Made by a program: the position numbers and the translations under genes | Shown here: piece after piece, positions 57,454 to 64,000 of the stretch | How the letters are laid out: every line of letters begins with the position of its first letter | Numbering within the stretch: the stretch's first letter is position 1 | The notes under the pieces: model-generated | Seen by the model: only the letters and a program-made list of their open reading frames with translations | Database searches by the model: none | What the model was told of the DNA's origin: nothing | Source of the DNA: Shewanella sp. SNU WT4 | GTDB lineage: Bacteria; Pseudomonadota; Gammaproteobacteria; Enterobacterales; Shewanellaceae | Length of the DNA: 64,000 nt | Direction: 5' to 3' | NCBI RefSeq assembly: GCF_006494715.1 | Contig: NZ_CP041151.1 | Location: 2,046,001 to 2,110,000, forward strand

Positions 57454-57457
57454 ATTA

Positions 57458-57467
57458 CGCAATTGCG
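57458..57467 (+). repeat. Target-site duplication, right, IS4 copy 1
   Basis: CGCAATTGCG directly follows the right IS end and continues into GGGCTTTTTT, the right arm of the split terminator. Confidence 0.8.
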
Positions 57468-57532
57468 GGCTTTTTTGATGCACTAATCGCCAATGTAGTA
57501 GGGATAGTTGCCGACTTTATAATGCACTAGTT

Positions 57533-58765
57533 TTACTGCGCTTTGCTCTCCACAGTAAAGTGCGCTGGCAGTAATAGATTCATTAAGATAGCTACAATAC
57601 CGCACAAACTAATGCCGCTCAGGCTAAACTCGCCAATACCAAATGCCATACCGCCAATACCAAAGACTAAGGTCACGCCAACAATACATAAGTTGCGCGG
57701 AATATTAAGATCAACTTGATTTTTAATTAACGAGTTAAGCCCTACGGTCGCAATCGAGCCAAATAATAAGCACATAATGCCGCCCATCACAGGCACTGGA
57801 ATGGTTTGCATCATGGCGCCTAACTTACCCACAAACGCTAACACTATGGCGGTAATTGCAGTCCAAGTCATCACCACAGGGTTAAAGTTACGGGTCAGAC
57901 TAATAGCACCGGTGACTTCGGAATATGTGGTGTTGGGTGGTCCGCCAAAACTTGCCGCCGCAATTGTCGCGATACCATCGCCCATTAAGGTGCGATGTAA
58001 CCCTGGCTTTTTCATGTAATCTTTTTGTGCCACGTTGGAGATAGCTAAGATATCACCTATGTGCTCAACCGCTGGGGCAATGGCCACGGGGATCATAAAC
58101 ATGATGGCTTGCCAGTGAAATTCTGGGGCTACGAAGTGGGGGATAGCAAACCATGGCGCGGCAACGACGGCACTGAAATCGACAATGCCAAAATATAAGC
58201 TCAGTAAGTAGCCGACGGTAATGCCAGATAAAATAGGCATTAATTTCAGTATGCCTTTGGCAAATACCGCCACCAAAATCGTGGTGAGTAGTGAGGCGAT
58301 AGAGATAAATAAGGCTAAGTCTTGTTGCACTAACACGCTTGAGCCATCGCCAGTTTTACCTAAAGCCATATTGACGGCCGTAGGCGCTAAGCCTAAACCA
58401 ATCACAATGATGACCGGGCCCACAACTACAGGTGGTAATAGTCTATGGATAAAGGTAACGCCATTGATTTTAACGGCAGCGCCTAGAAGCACATACATGC
58501 AGCCGGCGGCCATTAAGCCGCCCATAGTGGCAGGTATACCCCAAGTTTGTACGCCGTAAAGAATGGGCGCAATAAAAGCAAACGAGGAAGCGAGGAAGAT
58601 AGGTACTTGGCGTTTGGTCACTAACTGGAACAATAAGGTGCCAAATCCAGCGGTGAACAGCGCCACGCTAGTATCAAGCCCGGTGATCAGTGGCATTAGC
58701 ACGAGCGCACCAAATGCGACAAACAGCATTTGTGCTCCTTGTAATGGTAGAGTGTACTTACTCAT
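57533..58765 (-). CDS. uraA: Uracil permease
   Basis: The 410-residue NCS2 family transporter has about 14 membrane segments, starting MSKYTLPLQGAQMLFVAFGALVLMPLITGLD. It has the family segment VGPVIIVIGLGLAPTAVNMA, a VAIAPAVEHIGDILAISNV helix with the substrate-coordinating Glu/His, and GGPPNTTYSEVTGAISLTR. This pattern fits UraA (uracil:proton symport) better than xanthine permeases. ATG 58765 is preferred to 58777. It is not followed by upp here; its terminator is split by IS4 copy 1. Confidence 0.92.
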   Translation of the reverse strand: MSKYTLPLQGAQMLFVAFGALVLMPLITGLDTSVALFTAGFGTLLFQLVTKRQVPIFLASSFAFIAPILYGVQTWGIPATMGGLMAAGCMYVLLGAAVKINGVTFIHRLLPPVVVGPVIIVIGLGLAPTAVNMALGKTGDGSSVLVQQDLALFISIASLLTTILVAVFAKGILKLMPILSGITVGYLLSLYFGIVDFSAVVAAPWFAIPHFVAPEFHWQAIMFMIPVAIAPAVEHIGDILAISNVAQKDYMKKPGLHRTLMGDGIATIAAASFGGPPNTTYSEVTGAISLTRNFNPVVMTWTAITAIVLAFVGKLGAMMQTIPVPVMGGIMCLLFGSIATVGLNSLIKNQVDLNIPRNLCIVGVTLVFGIGGMAFGIGEFSLSGISLCGIVAILMNLLLPAHFTVESKAQ

Positions 58766-59104
58766 AAACGGTCTCATTATTGTGATTCATTATTGAAGGG
58801 AACATTAATATTTGAGCAATATTGAATCGAATAGGGATCTTTTATACTGAGGAGGGCGCTCCACAACACAATCAATGCGATTCGATGCTTGTATGCATGA
58901 AGGCTTAGTTAAGCTACGTGCAAAACCCACAGATTTTATCATGAAAATTAATGATTAAATTTTGATTAATTTGGGGTTTATCACACTAATGCTAATGAAA
59001 GCGTTATTCGAGAACTTCAAATCATCCAAGGGGATAGGATCGCGAACTTAAGTTTCTGTGGTACACTTTGGCCATTATATTGTCATTGGGATTATTGCGG
59101 ATAA
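58766..59104. other. Divergent promoter region of uraA and the DUF2066 gene
   Basis: This 339-base AT-rich spacer contains TATACT (58841-58846, plus strand; minus reads AGTATA) and, near the plus gene, TGTGGTACACT at about 59056-59066, which resembles a -10. No PurR box, riboswitch or gene is recognised. Confidence 0.45.
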
Positions 59105-60346
59105 ATGCGTAAATTATTTATTCTGTTCATCGTTTTGAACACTTATGTGTGGTCAAACTTTGCTAATGCGGTGGTAGTTCAACAACTTAATCAGGCTGTT
59201 GTCCCTGTCACTGATAGAAGTGTGGATGCCCGCAAAGTGGCCTTAGCGGATGCACTTAAACAAGTCATCATCAAAAATACTGGCAATCCTAATGCATTAA
59301 CTAATCCGCTTGTTCAGGCGCAAATTAACGATCCCGATGCGATATTGCGCCAATTTGGTTACCTGCAAATTGAAGGTCAATTAGCTGTGATGGCAAGCTT
59401 TGATGAACGCAGATTAATATCGTTATTGCGCGAAGCTAATGTGCCGATATGGGGTAAGCAACGCCCCCTCATTTTAATGTGGCTGGCCAATGATGATCAA
59501 CAAGCGACACTGGACCCGCGCCGACTGGTGGGCGATGAAAGTAGCTTAACCATACGCAAAGATTTTAAGCAGCAAGGCCAAGATGCTGGCGTGCCATTAT
59601 TATTCCCAGTGCTTGATTTAGACGACATGATGTTAGTGAGTGTGACCGATGTGGCTGGCGGTTTGACTGGCAATATTGCGCAAGCATCACTGCGCTATGG
59701 CGCCGATTACTTTGCTATTACTTCTGTGTTGGCTGATGCTACGGGTTGGAAATATCGTCTTGCTTTATATAAGCAGCCAAGCGCCGATGAAACTCAAGGT
59801 GCCATAGTGCCTTTACTGTCTGATAGTGGTAGTGCGGTCACTGAGCTTGAAGCCAGTCAAGCCATCATAAGTAAAATCAGTCAGTTCTTAGTTCAACGTT
59901 ATGCGGTTGCAGATAATGGCGAGGGCACTCGTTTGCAATTGCAGGTGGGCGGCTTATCTAACTTGGAAGATATGCATAAACTGCAAACCTATCTGCAGCA
60001 ACTGAGTGTGGTTAAACAAATTACCTTAAGTGAGCTCAAGCCTTCAGCGGCGATTTATCAGATAAGCTTATTCTCTAATGAGCAAGATTTTCAGCGCTTA
60101 TTGGCGTTAGAGGCTCGCTTGTCACCTGTGAGCCCATTTAAAACCACAAACTCGCCAGCCAGTGTTAATGCTCAAGTTGATATGAATGTGGCAGGGGATG
60201 TGAATGCTGCAGGGACTAATACTCAGACCGATGTAAATACCGGAGTAAGTATGGCGCCATTAACCGGTGCCGCTGTTACCCCTGTGCCAAATCCGGTGGC
60301 AGCGCCTAACGAAGCGCTAACGACCTTGTACTATTTGTGGCAATAA
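59105..60346 (+). CDS. Exported DUF2066 family protein
   Basis: The 413-residue protein has a signal peptide (MRKLFILFIVLNTYVWSNFANA). A DUF2066-like body follows, with VPVTDRSVDARKVALADALKQVIIKNTGN, FGYLQIEGQLAVMASFDERRL and IWGKQRPLILMWLANDD. Such genes are found near hda and purM in marine gammaproteobacteria. A 60-residue low-complexity segment rich in Asn, Thr, Val and Ala precedes the C-terminus. Its function is unknown; a periplasmic location is expected. It lies 109 bases upstream of hda. Confidence 0.82.
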   Translation: MRKLFILFIVLNTYVWSNFANAVVVQQLNQAVVPVTDRSVDARKVALADALKQVIIKNTGNPNALTNPLVQAQINDPDAILRQFGYLQIEGQLAVMASFDERRLISLLREANVPIWGKQRPLILMWLANDDQQATLDPRRLVGDESSLTIRKDFKQQGQDAGVPLLFPVLDLDDMMLVSVTDVAGGLTGNIAQASLRYGADYFAITSVLADATGWKYRLALYKQPSADETQGAIVPLLSDSGSAVTELEASQAIISKISQFLVQRYAVADNGEGTRLQLQVGGLSNLEDMHKLQTYLQQLSVVKQITLSELKPSAAIYQISLFSNEQDFQRLLALEARLSPVSPFKTTNSPASVNAQVDMNVAGDVNAAGTNTQTDVNTGVSMAPLTGAAVTPVPNPVAAPNEALTTLYYLWQ

Positions 60347-60455
60347 TCACCGCTTGACGTTCAAATCGACGTCAAACTAGGTGAAATTGATATTTTATCC
60401 GGCGTACGTGGTAAACTGTACGCCTTATAACGGCTCGGTGATTGAGAATTTTTGA

Positions 60456-61166
60456 TTGACACAAAACTCACCTATACAGTTATCTTTACCGGTACATTTA
60501 CCGGATGACGAAACATTCAACAGTTATTATCCTGCCACCGGCAACGATGAACTGATCCAAACCCTGCAAATATCTGCGGCCGGGGAAGGCGCTCACATCA
60601 TTTATTTATGGGGGCCTATCAAATCTGGTCGTACCCATTTGTTGCATGCCGCTTGCGCTTACGCCAATGATAAAGACAGGCGTAGTTTTTATTTACCTAT
60701 GGGAATTCATGCCAGTATCTCTCCAGCCTTGCTTGAAGGTTTAGAGCAGCTTGATTTGATTTGTATCGATGATGTTGATGCTATTGCAGGCCACCCATTA
60801 TGGGAAGAGGCTTTATTCGATTTATATAATCGTGTCACTGAACATGGTCGTTGCTCCTTAATAGTGAGCGCCGCTAAGCCCATTAGTGACATAGGTATTT
60901 TACTGCCAGATTTGTTATCGCGGATGCAGTGGGGCATTAACTATCAATTGCAACCAATGGCCGATGATGAAAAGTTAGCAGCATTGCAGCGCCGTAGCGC
61001 TATGCGTGGCTTGCATTTGCCTGATGATGTTGGTCGTTTCTTGTTAAATAGAATGGCGCGCGACTTACGCACCTTGTTTGATGTGCTTGATAAGTTAGAT
61101 AAAGCCTCAATGATCCATCAGCGTAAATTAACTATCCCATTCGTGAAAGAAACGCTTCGCCTCTAA
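60456..61166 (+). CDS. hda: DnaA regulatory inactivator Hda
   Basis: The 236-residue AAA+ protein is homologous to DnaA domain III and E. coli Hda. The N-terminal clamp-binding QLSLPVHLPDDETF is present, with Walker A-like LWGPIKSGRTHLLHAA, Walker B-like LICIDDVDAIAG, SRMQWGINYQLQPM, and the ending KLTIPFVKETLRL. With the DNA-loaded beta clamp it triggers DnaA-ATP hydrolysis. The start is TTG at 60456 (MTQNSPIQLSLP) with no strong ribosome-binding site, fitting low expression. Its terminator is split by IS4 copy 2. Confidence 0.95.
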   Translation: MTQNSPIQLSLPVHLPDDETFNSYYPATGNDELIQTLQISAAGEGAHIIYLWGPIKSGRTHLLHAACAYANDKDRRSFYLPMGIHASISPALLEGLEQLDLICIDDVDAIAGHPLWEEALFDLYNRVTEHGRCSLIVSAAKPISDIGILLPDLLSRMQWGINYQLQPMADDEKLAALQRRSAMRGLHLPDDVGRFLLNRMARDLRTLFDVLDKLDKASMIHQRKLTIPFVKETLRL

Positions 61167-61185
61167 TCTATGCTATCTAATCAAT

Positions 61186-61205
61186 AAAAAGCACAGCCGA
61201 GGCTG
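61186..61205 (+). terminator. Left half of the hda terminator, split by IS4 copy 2
   Basis: AAAAAGCACAGCCGAGGCTG lies before the element, and CAGCCGAGGCTGTGCTTTTTG after it (62625-62645). Rejoined they give AGCACAGCC-GA-GGCTGTGCT with A- and T-runs, a bidirectional terminator for hda and the convergent gene. Confidence 0.82.
61194..61205 (+). repeat. Target-site duplication, left, IS4 copy 2
   Basis: CAGCCGAGGCTG, 12 bp, is repeated exactly at 62625-62636. It is a near-perfect palindrome centred on the terminator loop. Confidence 0.9.
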
Positions 61206-61255
61206 TAATGCCGATCAGTTAAGACAGATCGCTTGACGATCTCACTGAAAGGATC

Positions 61256-61289
61256 AAAATCCGATGACCCCATGTCATCGGATTTTTTT
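61256..61289 (+). terminator. Inward-facing terminator at the left end of IS4 copy 2
   Basis: Same perfect 13-bp stem and T-run as in copy 1, directly before the transposase ATG at 61290. It would terminate read-through from hda. Confidence 0.88.
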
Positions 61290-62615
61290 ATGCAACTTTC
61301 AGAAGCTTTGGCGCGTACTCATATCAATCGCCATACCGAATTCACCTGTCTGGCCGATGTGCTTGAGCCAGATTTAATTCAGTCGTGCCTTGATTCACAT
61401 GGTGTTGCCAGTTTACGGCGACGTAAGTTACCTATGGATGCCATGATTTGGGCGGTGATTGGTATGGCTCTGTTCAGAGGCGAGTCCGTCCGCTCTCTCA
61501 TCAATAAGCTTGATATCGTCTTACCTCAAGAGGTGGATTACGTGGCTCGCAGCGCTGTCACGCAAGCGCGCAAGCGCCTGGGCTCTGACGTTGTTCAGGA
61601 TGTGTTTAAGCGAAGCGCCAAGACTTGGCATGAGAGAGCAGAGCATCCTCATTGGTGTGGACTCAACCTCTACGGTGTCGATGGTGTCGTGTGGCGAACA
61701 CCTGATAGTGAGCAAAACAACCAGGCCTTTGCCAAAACCGCCAATGCTGCTGGTGATGCTGCCTATCCTCAAATTCGTATGGTTTGCATGATGGAATTAA
61801 GCAGTCACTTGGTATTGAACAGCGCCTTTGATTCTGTTGCTGTCAGTGAAATGAATTTAGCCGCCGAACTGATATCCAGCATACCCAATAACAGCCTGAC
61901 GCTGTTTGACAGAGGCTTCTATTCGTTGGGGCTTTTGCACGCCTGGCAACAGGCTCAACCTAACAGCCACTGGCTGCTGCCGTTGAAGAAAGGGACACAA
62001 TATGAAGTGGTACGCTCTTTAGGAAAACACGACCAACTGGTGCAGTTAACCACCACACCTCAAGCCAGAAAGAAGTGGCCTATGCTGCCTGACAATATTG
62101 AAGCTCGCTTACTGACGAAGACGGTAAAAGGTAAGTTGGTTTCAATTTTGACCTCATTAACTGACCCCTTGCGTTATCCGGGGGCCGAGATAGTGGATTT
62201 ATATGCCCATCGATGGGAGATAGAAGTGGGCTATCGGGAGATGAAGCAGCATCTGCTGGAGAGTCGCTTTACGTTACGCAGTCAATTGCCAGAGCTGGTT
62301 ATCCAAGAATTGTGGGGGGTACTGTTGGCCTATAACCTCATCAGATACAAGATGGTGTTGATGGCTAAAAGCTTACCGTCGTTACATCCGAACCAATTGA
62401 GCTTTAGAGATGCGTCGAGTTATATCATTTTAAAACTGACTCAGCTGTCATCTCAAACGCGAGGGAATGTCCCGAGAGATGTCTTGGACATAGTGCGTAA
62501 TGCGAGACAGTTCAAGCTTGATGGGAAACGGGATAGGGCCTATCCACGTGCGTTAAAAATGAGTAAAAACAAGTATCCCATTAAGCCTAAGAAAAATGCC
62601 GTTCACACTAAGTGA
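61290..62615 (+). CDS. IS4 family transposase, copy 2
   Basis: The 441-residue protein differs from copy 1 at three residues only: Ser for Ala before ILTSL, Pro for Leu in SLHPNQLSF, and Arg for Pro in QTRGNVPRD. All catalytic motifs ([20 protein letters not shown] and the YREK block) are intact, so it should be functional. The preponderance of silent changes between copies points to selection on the protein before the two copies met in this genome. Confidence 0.93.
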   Translation: MQLSEALARTHINRHTEFTCLADVLEPDLIQSCLDSHGVASLRRRKLPMDAMIWAVIGMALFRGESVRSLINKLDIVLPQEVDYVARSAVTQARKRLGSDVVQDVFKRSAKTWHERAEHPHWCGLNLYGVDGVVWRTPDSEQNNQAFAKTANAAGDAAYPQIRMVCMMELSSHLVLNSAFDSVAVSEMNLAAELISSIPNNSLTLFDRGFYSLGLLHAWQQAQPNSHWLLPLKKGTQYEVVRSLGKHDQLVQLTTTPQARKKWPMLPDNIEARLLTKTVKGKLVSILTSLTDPLRYPGAEIVDLYAHRWEIEVGYREMKQHLLESRFTLRSQLPELVIQELWGVLLAYNLIRYKMVLMAKSLPSLHPNQLSFRDASSYIILKLTQLSSQTRGNVPRDVLDIVRNARQFKLDGKRDRAYPRALKMSKNKYPIKPKKNAVHTK

Positions 62616-62620
62616 ACGGC
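62589..62620 (-). terminator. Inward-facing terminator at the right end of IS4 copy 2
   Basis: On the minus strand GCCGTTCAC (62620-62612) pairs perfectly with GTGAACGGC (62606-62598) over five bases, followed by ATTTTTCTT. It faces transcripts coming from the convergent metalloprotease-like gene. Confidence 0.8.
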
Positions 62621-62624
62621 ATTA

Positions 62625-62636
62625 CAGCCGAGGCTG
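62625..62636 (+). repeat. Target-site duplication, right, IS4 copy 2
   Basis: CAGCCGAGGCTG, an exact copy of 61194-61205, leading into TGCTTTTTG of the split terminator. Confidence 0.9.
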
Positions 62637-62688
62637 TGCTTTTTGATTTAATCAATTCATCCTGCAATACCAGTTTTACTCTCTAGCG

Positions 62689-64000
62689 TTAGTAGTTAGC
62701 GCCTTTGATAGTTAAGCCTTGGTGGCGACCATGGACATTTACTTCCGGTAAGCGCAGTGGCGATGCCATGCTGCGATTACTTGGCGCTATGGTATTTGGT
62801 GAAATGGCAAGATTCGCGGCCCAGCTGCGACCTGGCGTCATTAATATTGGCTCAGGTAAACTGCTGATCAATTTGTCACCAGTTTGTTCTGGCAGCATAG
62901 CATCAATCACAAAAGCGGCGCGGCTTGCTAAGCTATTATCGCCAATCCGGCCTCTTTGGCCCCATTCCACCACAATACTGTCTGCGGTTAAACTGGCCGG
63001 TTTGTCTGTTACGGCCACATCCCTTAGTACGCCAAGGCGATAGCTCATCATCGCCTCTTCAAATAACATGGCTGCATCTTCGCGTATGGTAGAATAATTG
63101 TAAAAATCATTGGCAACATCTTGATTGAAAAACCCGCTGATATCTGCCGGTAAATATTGCTTTTGCGCCGCGCTAACGCTGGCGCCTCTAAATCTTACTT
63201 GAGCTAAGCCTTGCATCGCATCACTTTGCAGTGGGTAGGCTTGGGTCAACACACTGCTGACTAAAGTGCCTGCGTCGTTGCGGGCATTATAAGCATCAAT
63301 AAAGGTATCTCCAACCAACTGCTGATGCACGCTGCGCGGGAAAAAATCATTGGCATGAGCCAGTTCATGGTAAAGCAGCGAGGCAAAATCCGCTTCAATA
63401 TCCGCTAAACTTCGCGATTCTCGAACATTGATAGGGATATTACTGCTCGCGTATTGGTTGTTTTTAACGTAACGCCATGGCATATAAAACTGCAGTTCAT
63501 CGCCAAAACCTGAACGATAATCTGGCGCTTCGTTGATAGTATCGCGCTCACTTGGCGTTAACCATAAATCACTGGGGTCGAGATAAATCGCGCCTGTGAC
63601 TACCCAGTAAAAAGATGGCCTAACATCATAACTTATGATGATGGCACTGACCGATTGCAGTAGATTTACAAAATCACTGTTAGGGTCCATTTGCCTAAGA
63701 AATAAGGCAAAATTATCACCCATCCAAGGGTGTGACACTAATACCCGCTCTAAAATCGCGTCAATATTGTTGGCATTTGATGTTTGGCCAATTAACGGCA
63801 AGCGCGCGATAGTGCAAGTGTTTACTAAGCTATTGGAGTAAATGCAGCTTTCTAGCGCTTTTTGATAATTAGAGGCGCGATAAGCATGCACTCTGGCGAC
63901 GGGTTCATCAAAATAACTGGAGCTGATGGTAGGCTCTTGGGTTATTAAGGCATAAGCTCGGTCGGTATGCACTTGACCATTGACGCTCGCTTGTACTTTT
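62689..64000 (-). CDS. Putative zinc metalloprotease-like protein with HExxH motif, N-terminus outside window
   Basis: The minus-strand frame is open to the right edge, so the N-terminus is missing; 436 codons are visible. The product has LYHELAHANDFFPRS, an HExxH zinc motif in a helix, and a later REDAAMLFEEAMMSYRLG segment that could supply a third ligand Glu. Nearby VTGAIYLDPSDLWLTPSERDTINEAPDYRSGFG is conserved-looking. It ends with a polar tail. I do not recognise the family. It is probably exported, but no signal peptide can be checked. The GTG at 63972 is internal and not a start. It converges on hda. Confidence 0.7.
   Translation of the reverse strand, partial: KVQASVNGQVHTDRAYALITQEPTISSSYFDEPVARVHAYRASNYQKALESCIYSNSLVNTCTIARLPLIGQTSNANNIDAILERVLVSHPWMGDNFALFLRQMDPNSDFVNLLQSVSAIIISYDVRPSFYWVVTGAIYLDPSDLWLTPSERDTINEAPDYRSGFGDELQFYMPWRYVKNNQYASSNIPINVRESRSLADIEADFASLLYHELAHANDFFPRSVHQQLVGDTFIDAYNARNDAGTLVSSVLTQAYPLQSDAMQGLAQVRFRGASVSAAQKQYLPADISGFFNQDVANDFYNYSTIREDAAMLFEEAMMSYRLGVLRDVAVTDKPASLTADSIVVEWGQRGRIGDNSLASRAAFVIDAMLPEQTGDKLISSLPEPILMTPGRSWAANLAISPNTIAPSNRSMASPLRLPEVNVHGRHQGLTIKGANY

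Larger units (their letters stand above)
56039..57457 (+). mobile_element. IS4-group insertion sequence, copy 1
   Basis: A 1419-bp element bounded by imperfect inverted repeats: left TAATGCCGATCAGTTA and right (reverse) TAATGTCGTTCACTTA. The left end matches IS4 of E. coli as I recall it. It carries one intact transposase. Flanking 10-bp direct repeats mark the insertion, and the target is the centre of an intrinsic terminator. Comparison with copy 2 (61206-62624) fixes the ends: the two agree inside these bounds and diverge outside. The right repeat carries one substitution relative to copy 2. Confidence 0.93.
61206..62624 (+). mobile_element. IS4-group insertion sequence, copy 2
   Basis: A 1419-bp element with left end TAATGCCGATCAGTTA and right end (reverse) TAATGCCGTTCACTTA, matching at 14 of 16 positions. 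Exact 12-bp target duplications flank it. It has the same orientation as copy 1. By eye about 22 bases differ between the copies (about 98.4% identity), mostly at synonymous sites, so they are not a just-made duplicate. Confidence 0.95.

Noticed and set aside
58778-59104. Purine/pyrimidine regulatory site upstream of uraA
   Set aside because: No PurR-like box or riboswitch-like conserved core could be recognised on either strand.

Overview
The window is chromosomal DNA from a gammaproteobacterium, most likely a Shewanella or close relative. The reasons are the gene content and order: speA - eukaryotic-type AdoMet decarboxylase - speB, ycgB-fadR-nhaB-dsbB, fadD-rnd-minEDC-ycgL, and DUF3802 and DUF2066 genes. 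Moderate GC and proteins close to E. coli orthologues fit this. Nearly everything is core genome. The only mobile DNA is two copies of an IS4-group insertion sequence.

Layout. 1-3480: polyamine genes (end of speA, speD-like, speB), then pdxH. 3764-7195: small conserved genes (DUF3802, SpoIIAA-like), a secreted protein with two retropepsin-like repeats, and a Cache-HAMP-PAS sensor with no output domain. 7668-13663: pheS-pheT-ihfA, an lpxM-like acyltransferase and a TyrP-like permease. 13970-16774: a two-component system with a small membrane protein and a PepSY protein. 16936-19507: an orphan lipoprotein and rlhA. 19606-27151: a complete his operon (hisG D C B H A F IE, minus strand) with a histidine leader peptide and attenuator. 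27351-32746: yoaA, a probable sRNA, a FUSC-type membrane protein and rhlE. 32942-41745: a DUF389 protein with a degenerate lipid-kinase-like head, tsaB, an M50B-like protease, a secreted methyltransferase-like protein, a hydrolase, fadD and rnd. 41816-45528: minEDC, ycgL, a lytic-transglycosylase-like protein lacking its catalytic residues, and ycgN. 45621-54645: a secreted hydrolase, dsbB, nhaB, fadR and the ycgB-yeaH-prkA stress operon. 54863-64000: sodB, grxD, IS4 copy 1, uraA, a DUF2066 gene, hda, IS4 copy 2 and a partial HExxH protein.

I did not find a defence island, CRISPR array, prophage or biosynthetic cluster. The most notable observations are: (1) both IS4 copies sit at the dyad centre of rho-independent terminators between convergent genes, and the element carries inward-facing terminator-like hairpins at both ends, so it may replace the terminators it splits; (2) an MltB-family protein at 44060-45046 has Arg in place of the catalytic Glu and has lost the usual second active-site motif; (3) a class of AdoMet decarboxylase best known from eukaryotes lies between speA and speB; (4) a promoter-plus-terminator unit at 29608-29750 looks like an unannotated sRNA. 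Start codons were chosen from ribosome-binding sites and family alignments recalled from memory; no database search was possible.
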